Source: Desulfomicrobiaceae bacterium
GTDB lineage: Bacteria; Desulfobacterota; Desulfovibrionia; Desulfovibrionales; Desulfomicrobiaceae
Direction of reading: 5' to 3'
DNA length: 11,245 nt
NCBI GenBank assembly: GCA_003530935.1
Contig: DPEO01000022.1
Location: 996 to 12,240 of the forward strand
Shown here: positions 6,362-11,245 of the stretch, in pieces
Layout of the letters: the number at the start of each line of letters is the position of its first letter
Numbering within the stretch: position 1 is the first letter of the stretch
The notes under the pieces: generated by a model
What the model was told of the DNA's origin: nothing
Seen by the model: only the letters and a program-made list of their open reading frames with translations
Database searches by the model: none
Translations under genes and position numbers: made by a program

Positions 6362-6627
6362 GGGCGCCGCAACTAGGCGCAGTGTCGTGATTTGGGCGCG
6401 GTCCCCTGGGCCGTTTCCCTGTCGTGGGTGTGCCGTATATTCATCCCGGGATCGGGAAGAGCAGGGGCGCGGTTGCGGTTTCTTGCGTAGTGGACTAGAT
6501 TTTCCACCGTCAAGCACTGTCGGGGGCCTTGCGCAGCAAGAAATATGTTTTTTTAAAAAATTCTGCTTGTTGGTAAAGAAAAGCACGCAACCTGACCGAC
6601 TGTTTTCTATAAAACAAGGATATCCAT

Positions 6628-6659
6628 TTGACGCAGAACTGCGCTGAACTCTCTACAAT
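6628..6659 (+). promoter_or_regulatory. Candidate glpA promoter
   Basis: TTGACG (6628-6633) and a good -10 TACAAT (6654-6659) are separated by 20 bases, longer than the optimal 17; an activator or spacer distortion may be needed. The palindrome CGCAG-AA-CTGCG sits in the spacer. Initiation here would leave a leader of only about 6 bases before the ATG at 6672. A TATAAA at 6608-6613 is an alternative -10 with no clear -35. Confidence 0.4.
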
Positions 6660-6671
6660 CGAGATAAATAC

Positions 6672-8255
6672 ATGCAAACAGAAGTTCTTGTTATTGGTGC
6701 TGGAGTGACAGGCGCTGGGATTGCTCGGGATCTCGCGCTTCGTGGAATCTCCTGTATTGTTGCTGAACAAGGCGATATCAATTCTGGAGCTTCAGGGGGA
6801 AATCATGGGTTGCTGCATAGCGGGGCGCGCTACGTTGCATCCGACCGCGAAGCAGCCCAGGAATGCCGAGAGGAAGGTGAAATCCTCAAACGGCTTGCGC
6901 CTCAATGTATCGAAGATTGTGGTGGACTTTTCGTTGCAGTGAAGGGCGACGACGAGGACTATATCGCTCATTTTCCGGATTGGTGCGCCAAGGCAGGCAT
7001 CGCTGCACATGCATTGTCTGCATCACAGGCCCGCGCTTTGGAACCATGCCTTTCCCCTGATGTCATTGCGGCCTATGCAGTACCCGATGCCTCCATCGAT
7101 CCCTTCAAGCTTGCTTTGGAAAACCTGGCCCACGCCAAAGAGTTGGCCGGCGCGCGGCTTTTGCGCCGTTTTCGCGTGCAGGAGTTCGTCATCGCCCAGG
7201 GGCGTATTGCGCGTACTCGGCTGGTCAACACGGTCTCTGGTGAAGAAATCTGGGTGGAGGCCGAGCAGGTCGTCAACGCCACCGGCGCTTGGGCCGGCAG
7301 GGTGGCGGCGCTTGCAGGGGCCGATATTCCGCTTTTGTGCTCTCAGGGCACGCTGCTCGTGACCCACGAGCGCATCGCCACCCGCGTCATCAACCGTCTG
7401 CGTAAGCCAGGTAATGGGGATATCCTCGTGCCCGGCGGTACGGTCTCCATCCTCGGGACCACGAGTGTGACCATCGATGCGCCGGAGAAGGCGCGTCCCA
7501 CGGTGGCGGAAGTGGATGAAAACCTGCGCGAGGCTGCGCCCATGATTCCTTCGCTTCGGGATATCCGGTACGTGCGGGCCTACTGTGGTGTGCGGCCGCT
7601 CATCCGCGCTGGCAGCGAAGGCGGCGACGGCCGCAGTGCGTCACGAGGATTTGCCCTTTTCGAGCACACCGACGTGGGGCTTTCCAATTTTCTGACCGTC
7701 TCCGGGGGCAAGCTGACCACCTTTCGCCTCATGGCGGAGCGCGTGGGCGACGTGGTCGCCCGGCGCTTGGGCAACACGAACCCTTGTCGTACCCGCCAGG
7801 AGCCGCTCCCCGCAGTGGCGGCGTGCGAGTGGACCGAGCCGGGTCGAGGTCCCAAGATCTGGGCCATGCAGCACGATGCCCAGGATCCGCTCTTGTGTGA
7901 GTGTGAAATGATCTCCGCCAGCGCGGTGCAGGAAATCGTGGACTCCTGCCGCGATGTCTTCCCGGATCCAGGACTCCAGGCCTTGGGTAAGCGCAGCCGT
8001 ATTGGCAAGGGCGCGTGCCAGGGGGCGTTTTGCGGGGTGCGCGTCGCCGCGCATTTATATGACACCGGGCAGATGCGTTCCCGCGACGGGCTGGTGAAGA
8101 TGCGGGAATTCTTTCAGGAGCGCTTCAAGGGGCAGCGGCCGGTACTCTGGAACGCGCAATTGGTTCAAGCGGAGTTGGCGGAGGCGCTGCATTGCGGGCT
8201 CCTGGGGCTTGAGCTGGTGGACCCCAAAAATCCGGACAAGGTGCTTCCGTCATGA
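6672..8255 (+). CDS. glpA: Anaerobic glycerol-3-phosphate dehydrogenase subunit A
   Basis: 527 residues; E. coli GlpA is of similar size. The N-terminal FAD-binding fold has VIGAGVTGAGIARDLALRG (from residue 7), followed by NHGLLHSGARY (44-54), the DAO-family signature shared with GlpA. The later motifs INRLRKPGNGDILVPGG, YCGVRPL and SGGKLTTFRLMAE (344-356) complete the dehydrogenase. A C-terminal BFD-like [2Fe-2S] domain is marked by C409, C411, C449 and C454. The enzyme oxidises sn-glycerol-3-phosphate to dihydroxyacetone phosphate; with GlpB it forms the soluble catalytic dimer that normally docks on GlpC. Its TGA overlaps the glpB ATG. Its upstream ribosome site is weak (GAGA, 7 bases before the ATG), and the first roughly 300 bases are AT-richer than the rest. 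Confidence 0.95.
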   Translation: MQTEVLVIGAGVTGAGIARDLALRGISCIVAEQGDINSGASGGNHGLLHSGARYVASDREAAQECREEGEILKRLAPQCIEDCGGLFVAVKGDDEDYIAHFPDWCAKAGIAAHALSASQARALEPCLSPDVIAAYAVPDASIDPFKLALENLAHAKELAGARLLRRFRVQEFVIAQGRIARTRLVNTVSGEEIWVEAEQVVNATGAWAGRVAALAGADIPLLCSQGTLLVTHERIATRVINRLRKPGNGDILVPGGTVSILGTTSVTIDAPEKARPTVAEVDENLREAAPMIPSLRDIRYVRAYCGVRPLIRAGSEGGDGRSASRGFALFEHTDVGLSNFLTVSGGKLTTFRLMAERVGDVVARRLGNTNPCRTRQEPLPAVAACEWTEPGRGPKIWAMQHDAQDPLLCECEMISASAVQEIVDSCRDVFPDPGLQALGKRSRIGKGACQGAFCGVRVAAHLYDTGQMRSRDGLVKMREFFQERFKGQRPVLWNAQLVQAELAEALHCGLLGLELVDPKNPDKVLPS

Positions 8256-9562
8256 CCAGTTCTTCCTTTCCTCATTACGATTTGGCGATCATCGGCACCG
8301 GGCTTGCCGGACTCGCTGCGGCCGTGTGTGCGGTGAATCGGGGGCTATCCGTGGTGCAGGCCGGAAATACCGGGGCCATAGCCTATACCAGCGGGGTCTT
8401 CGATGTATTGGGAGCCATTCCCCCTACCGAAGACGGCGATATCGCGGTGGTGGATGCGCCTTTTGCTGCACTTCCTCGGCTGTTGGCCGCCTATCCCGGC
8501 CATCCCTATGCCGTGGTGACGCCGGAGGGTATCCGCGCTGCCTTCCACGAGGTCCTCGATTTCCTGCGCGGCGCGGGCATCGTGTATCACACCGGCGACC
8601 AGCGCAATTTTGCCGTGATTGGTCCTGCAGGGACCATCAAGCACTCCTGGTGTGTGCCCGAAACCATTATGGGCGGGTGTACGGCCTTTGCCGCCAAGGC
8701 ACCGTGTGTCATTGTCGGCGTGGAGCGCCTCAAGGGGTTCTCCGCCGCCCAGGTGGTGGCCAATTTGCGCGGGGTGTGGCCGCAGTTGCGCGCCGCCCAG
8801 GTGGCGCTCCCGGAGCACCCCGGCGGCGAAGTCTATACCGAGCAGGCGGCCCGCATGCTCGAGGTGCCGCAACTTTGCAGGGCCTTTGCCGAAGCCCTGC
8901 GCCCCCTGGTGGACGGTGTCCAGTATCTGGGGCTGCCGGCCATTTTGGGAGTGCACCGCCCCGGCGACGTGGCGGCGGATCTTTCGCGCCAATTGGGGGT
9001 CACGGTTTTTGAGATCCCCACCATGCCGCCAGGTGTGCCCGGGATCCGCCTCAAGGAGGCCTTTGAAGACAAGCTGCCGGAAATGGGCGTAGCCTTGTAT
9101 TGCCAGCAACGTATGGACGGTCAACTGCCTCCTCCGGGAGAGCCGTTTCGCCTGCATATCAGCGGACAGCCCACAGAAGTCGACGTGCTTGCCGACCACG
9201 TGCTTTTGGCCACAGGCCGCTTTTTGGGAGGTGGACTTCGCGGCGACCTGGAGGGAGTCGTGGAAACAGTATTCGGCCTTCCTGTGGTGCAGCCTGAGAC
9301 GCGTGCCCAATGGCACCGTGCCGACTACTTGGATCCTCGGGGGCATGAGATCCACAAGGCGGGTATTTGCGTGGATGCGCAGCTGCGCCCAGTCGGGCCG
9401 GCGGGCGAGCTGATCCATCCCCGCCTGCATGTGGCCGGTTCACTTCTCGCAAATCAGGATTGGATCCGTATGAAGTGTGGGGCGGGCGTGGCCATCGCCA
9501 CCGCCGCCTCCGCCGTGGAGGCGGTGGCCAAGGCGTGTGCGCATGGCGATGGTGCTACGTAG
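8252..9562 (+). CDS. glpB: Anaerobic glycerol-3-phosphate dehydrogenase subunit B
   Basis: 436 residues; E. coli GlpB has 419. The N-terminal flavin-binding motif IIGTGLAGLAAAVCAVNRG starts at residue 13. GlpB-type features follow: SGVFDVLG, the central KHSWCVPETIMGG, GLPAILGVHRPGDV, PTMPPGVPGIRL, ATGRFLGGGL and the C-terminal HVAGSLLANQDWIRMKCGAGVAIATA. GlpB carries flavin and links GlpA to the iron-sulfur subunit. Its ATG overlaps the glpA stop (ATGA, 8252-8255), with AAGGTG 8 bases upstream, indicating translational coupling. No glpC follows; the next gene is convergent. The third electron-transfer subunit must therefore come from elsewhere, possibly the divergent HdrD-like selenoprotein. 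Confidence 0.93.
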   Translation: MTSSSFPHYDLAIIGTGLAGLAAAVCAVNRGLSVVQAGNTGAIAYTSGVFDVLGAIPPTEDGDIAVVDAPFAALPRLLAAYPGHPYAVVTPEGIRAAFHEVLDFLRGAGIVYHTGDQRNFAVIGPAGTIKHSWCVPETIMGGCTAFAAKAPCVIVGVERLKGFSAAQVVANLRGVWPQLRAAQVALPEHPGGEVYTEQAARMLEVPQLCRAFAEALRPLVDGVQYLGLPAILGVHRPGDVAADLSRQLGVTVFEIPTMPPGVPGIRLKEAFEDKLPEMGVALYCQQRMDGQLPPPGEPFRLHISGQPTEVDVLADHVLLATGRFLGGGLRGDLEGVVETVFGLPVVQPETRAQWHRADYLDPRGHEIHKAGICVDAQLRPVGPAGELIHPRLHVAGSLLANQDWIRMKCGAGVAIATAASAVEAVAKACAHGDGAT

Positions 9563-9601
9563 TTTTCAATTTTTTCCGAAGAAACATACCGTGGTGAAGT
9601 A

Positions 9602-9638
9602 GAGCGGGGCTGCCTCTCAAGCACAGGCAGCCCCGCTC
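9602..9638. terminator. 14-bp hairpin between convergent glpB and the P-type ATPase gene
   Basis: GAGCGGGGCTGCCT (9602-9615) and AGGCAGCCCCGCTC (9625-9638) are exact inverted repeats around a 9-base loop. It lies 39 bases past the glpB stop and 27 bases past the stop of the ATPase gene on the other strand. It is well placed to act as a shared bidirectional terminator, but neither side has a T run. Confidence 0.7.
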
Positions 9639-9665
9639 GTTGCGTGATCATCCACAAGGAGAGGC

Positions 9666-11245
9666 TTACGAGCCCGAGGCTGCAGCGCGCAGGCGTTTTT
9701 CCCATTCCACGATCAAATATGCCGCAATGCCGGCGGCCACGGTTTTGATCCACGGCAGCAAGCCCACAGGGGCAGTGGAAAAGGTATGGTTCATGAACGG
9801 GGCATAGGTGAAGGCGAGTTGGAGGAGCAGCATGACCGCAGCGCCCCCAAGGACCCAGGGGTTGGAGAAGAAGCCCAAGGCGAAGGGCGAGCGGGAAAAG
9901 GAGCGGCTGTTGAACAGATAACAGGTCTCCACCAAAACGAAGACATTGACGGCCACGGTGCGGGCTTGGGCCTCGTTGCCGGTGCTGGCAAGTTCCCACT
10001 GAAAGAGCCCGAAGGCCGCCACCAGCAAAATACCACCCACTATGCAGATGCGGATGATGAGTCCCGTATCCAGGATGGGGCGGTCGGGACGGTGGGGAGG
10101 GCGGTCCATGATGCCGGGCTCCTTGGGTTCAAAGGCGAGCATGAGCCCTAGGCATACGGCGGTGGTCATGTTGATCCACAGGATTTGCACCGGCAAGATG
10201 GGAAGCGCGGTCCCCAAAATCATGGCCAAGAGGATCACGAGTCCTTCGCCCACGTTGGTGGGTAAAGTCCAGACGATGAACTTGAGGAGGTTGTCGTACA
10301 CGCCGCGGCCTTCTTCCACGGCGGCCTTGATGGTGGCAAAGTTGTCGTCGGTGAGGACCATGTCTGCGGCTTCCTTGGCCGCTTCGGTGCCGCCTTTGCC
10401 CATGGCGATCCCGATGTCCGCCTGCTTGAGGGCCGGGGCGTCATTCACGCCGTCTCCGGTCATGGCCACCACTTCGCCGCGGCGCTGTAGGGCCATGACC
10501 AGGCGGAGCTTCTGCTCCGGGGCCACCCGGGCGAATACTGCGGTATCATGGACCCGCTCCATGAGTTCGGCGTCGGACATGGCCGCGATGTCGGTCCCGG
10601 AGAGTACCTGACATGTCGGCTTGCCCGGGCACGTTTTGATGCCCAATCCCAACTCCACACCGATGGCGGCGGCGGTGACTGCGTGGTCGCCGGTGATCAT
10701 CTTCACCCGTATGCCGGCGTGTTGGCAGTCGGCCACGGCGGCGATGGCCTCGGGCCGGGGCGGATCCATCATGGCGGCAAGTCCGAGGAGCACCAGGCCG
10801 CCGGCGACGTCCTCATGTCTGATGGCGGTGGCGCCTTCGGGAAGTTCTTTGGAGGCAAGGGCGAGCACGCGCAGCCCGTCCAGGCCCATGGTTTCGACGG
10901 CTTGGCGTATGGCGGTTTCATCCAGAGGGGCGAGGGATCCATCTGCGGCCAAGGCGTGTTCGGCCCGGGAAAGGACTGCTTCCACGGATCCCTTGAAGAC
11001 GGCGAGACGCGGCCGGCCTGCTCCTTGGTCGTGGAGCGTGGCCATGTACTGGTGCTCGGACTCGAAGGGGAGGGCGTCGAGGCGGGGGAGTTTCTGGTTG
11101 AGCGCCTCGGGATACAGGTGGGCCCTTAGTCCGGCGAAGATGAACGCAGCCTCCGTGGGATCCCCCGTGACGCGCTCGCCGGTTTCGGTAAAAGCGATGC
11201 GGGTGTCGATGCAAAGTATCCCTGCTTCCAGGGTGCGCATCAACG
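9666..11245 (-). CDS. Cation-transporting P-type ATPase, C-terminal part (5' end outside window)
   Basis: The frame is open to the window edge, with about 526 residues visible and a TAA at 9668-9666. The phosphorylation motif DKTGT is upstream and not seen. Present are the nucleotide-binding domain (GDPTEAA, PFESEHQYM, and KGSVE in place of KGAPE), ITGDHAVTA, and the hinge motif AMTGDGVNDAPALKQADIGIAMG (about 10395-10465). The transmembrane half follows with TNVGE in M5 and ILWINMTTAVCLGL in M6, then four further hydrophobic segments. The layout is that of the P2-type family (Ca2+, Na+/K+ and relatives). M5 keeps the Asn and Glu equivalent to SERCA N768 and E771. M6 keeps N and T, but has Ala (10160-10158) where SERCA has D800, so the transported ion is uncertain. 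Some relatives are annotated only as generic cation pumps. It converges on glpB, with no functional link evident. Confidence 0.93.
   Translation of the reverse strand, partial: LMRTLEAGILCIDTRIAFTETGERVTGDPTEAAFIFAGLRAHLYPEALNQKLPRLDALPFESEHQYMATLHDQGAGRPRLAVFKGSVEAVLSRAEHALAADGSLAPLDETAIRQAVETMGLDGLRVLALASKELPEGATAIRHEDVAGGLVLLGLAAMMDPPRPEAIAAVADCQHAGIRVKMITGDHAVTAAAIGVELGLGIKTCPGKPTCQVLSGTDIAAMSDAELMERVHDTAVFARVAPEQKLRLVMALQRRGEVVAMTGDGVNDAPALKQADIGIAMGKGGTEAAKEAADMVLTDDNFATIKAAVEEGRGVYDNLLKFIVWTLPTNVGEGLVILLAMILGTALPILPVQILWINMTTAVCLGLMLAFEPKEPGIMDRPPHRPDRPILDTGLIIRICIVGGILLVAAFGLFQWELASTGNEAQARTVAVNVFVLVETCYLFNSRSFSRSPFALGFFSNPWVLGGAAVMLLLQLAFTYAPFMNHTFSTAPVGLLPWIKTVAAGIAAYLIVEWEKRLRAAASGS

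Larger units (their letters stand above)
6351..6671. promoter_or_regulatory. Divergent intergenic regulatory region between the selenoprotein gene and glpA
   Basis: These 321 bases contain no gene that I can support. On the selenoprotein side is a small hairpin GCGCC (6364-6368) / GGCGC (6376-6380) just upstream of its ribosome site. In the middle is GTGGA (6490-6494) / TCCAC (6503-6507), abutting a minus-strand TTGACG (6513-6508). The glpA side is markedly AT-rich, with T7A6 at 6548-6560, the inverted repeat TGTTTT-CTAT-AAAACA (6601-6616), and CGCAG-AA-CTGCG (6632-6643) inside the glpA promoter. The repeats are candidate operators, and no regulator gene is adjacent. I see no convincing -10 for the minus-strand gene. 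Confidence 0.5.

Noticed and set aside
6528..6560. CTTGC-GCA-GCAAG hairpin followed by T7 as a terminator
   Set aside because: The stem is only 5 bp, and the T run starts after 7 unrelated bases with no upstream plus-strand gene to terminate. It is more likely part of the AT-rich promoter region.
5853..6647. Plus-strand open frame of 264 codons across the selenoprotein gene
   Set aside because: It is antisense to the conserved Fe-S protein and its translation has no recognisable features.
8345..9430. Minus-strand open frame of 361 codons
   Set aside because: It lies fully within glpB, the translation resembles no protein family, and it is rich in His and Arg as expected of a GC-rich shadow.
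9504..9524. Inverted repeat CCGCCTCC / GGAGGCGG near the end of glpB
   Set aside because: It lies in coding sequence for an alanine-rich helix, and GC-rich Ala/Val/Glu codons give such repeats by chance.

Overview
The window is 11,245 bases of GC-rich bacterial chromosome. It reads as a strictly or facultatively anaerobic, probably sulfate-reducing Desulfovibrionales/Desulfobacterota-type organism. The reasons are an HdrD/DsrK-like iron-sulfur protein that appears to use selenocysteine, an anaerobic GlpAB glycerol-3-phosphate dehydrogenase, a DtxR-family regulator beside two FeoA genes, and the general codon style. The assignment is inferred from gene content only; no rRNA or other strong taxonomic marker is present.

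Layout. 1-3044 (+): the 3' part of typA/bipA, then a tightly coupled FAD-dependent dehydrogenase of the COG2509 type. 3045-3777 (+): greA, with an unusual leader carrying three alternating TTTGTTC half-sites, and a strong intrinsic terminator. 4838-3737 (-): a compact iron operon, DtxR-type regulator -> FeoA -> second FeoA-like protein, with no feoB. It converges on greA, whose terminator lies inside the last codons of the second feoA. 4839-5069: regulatory DNA with a good dtxR promoter and two strong inverted repeats. 6350-5070 (-): an HdrD-like protein with two [4Fe-4S] ferredoxin motifs and CCG domains, interrupted by one in-frame TGA exactly where the family has a conserved cysteine (TE-C-GHE). 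A perfect stem-loop follows the TGA at the spacing of a bacterial SECIS, so I read it as one 426-residue selenoprotein. 6351-6671: divergent regulatory region. 6672-9562 (+): glpA-glpB, translationally coupled, with no glpC behind them. 9563-9665: convergent hairpin. 11245-9666 (-): the C-terminal half of a cation P-type ATPase running off the window.

How it fits together. The most interesting unit is the divergent pair hdrD-like(Sec) / glpAB. GlpA and GlpB normally hand electrons from glycerol-3-phosphate to GlpC, an iron-sulfur protein with two ferredoxin motifs and CCG domains. GlpC is absent, but the divergent selenoprotein has the same cofactor plan. It may therefore be the electron acceptor, routing glycerol-3-phosphate electrons into a heterodisulfide-reductase-like or menaquinone/sulfate-reduction pathway. 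That link is inference. The in-frame TGA, its codon context and the hairpin are seen directly.
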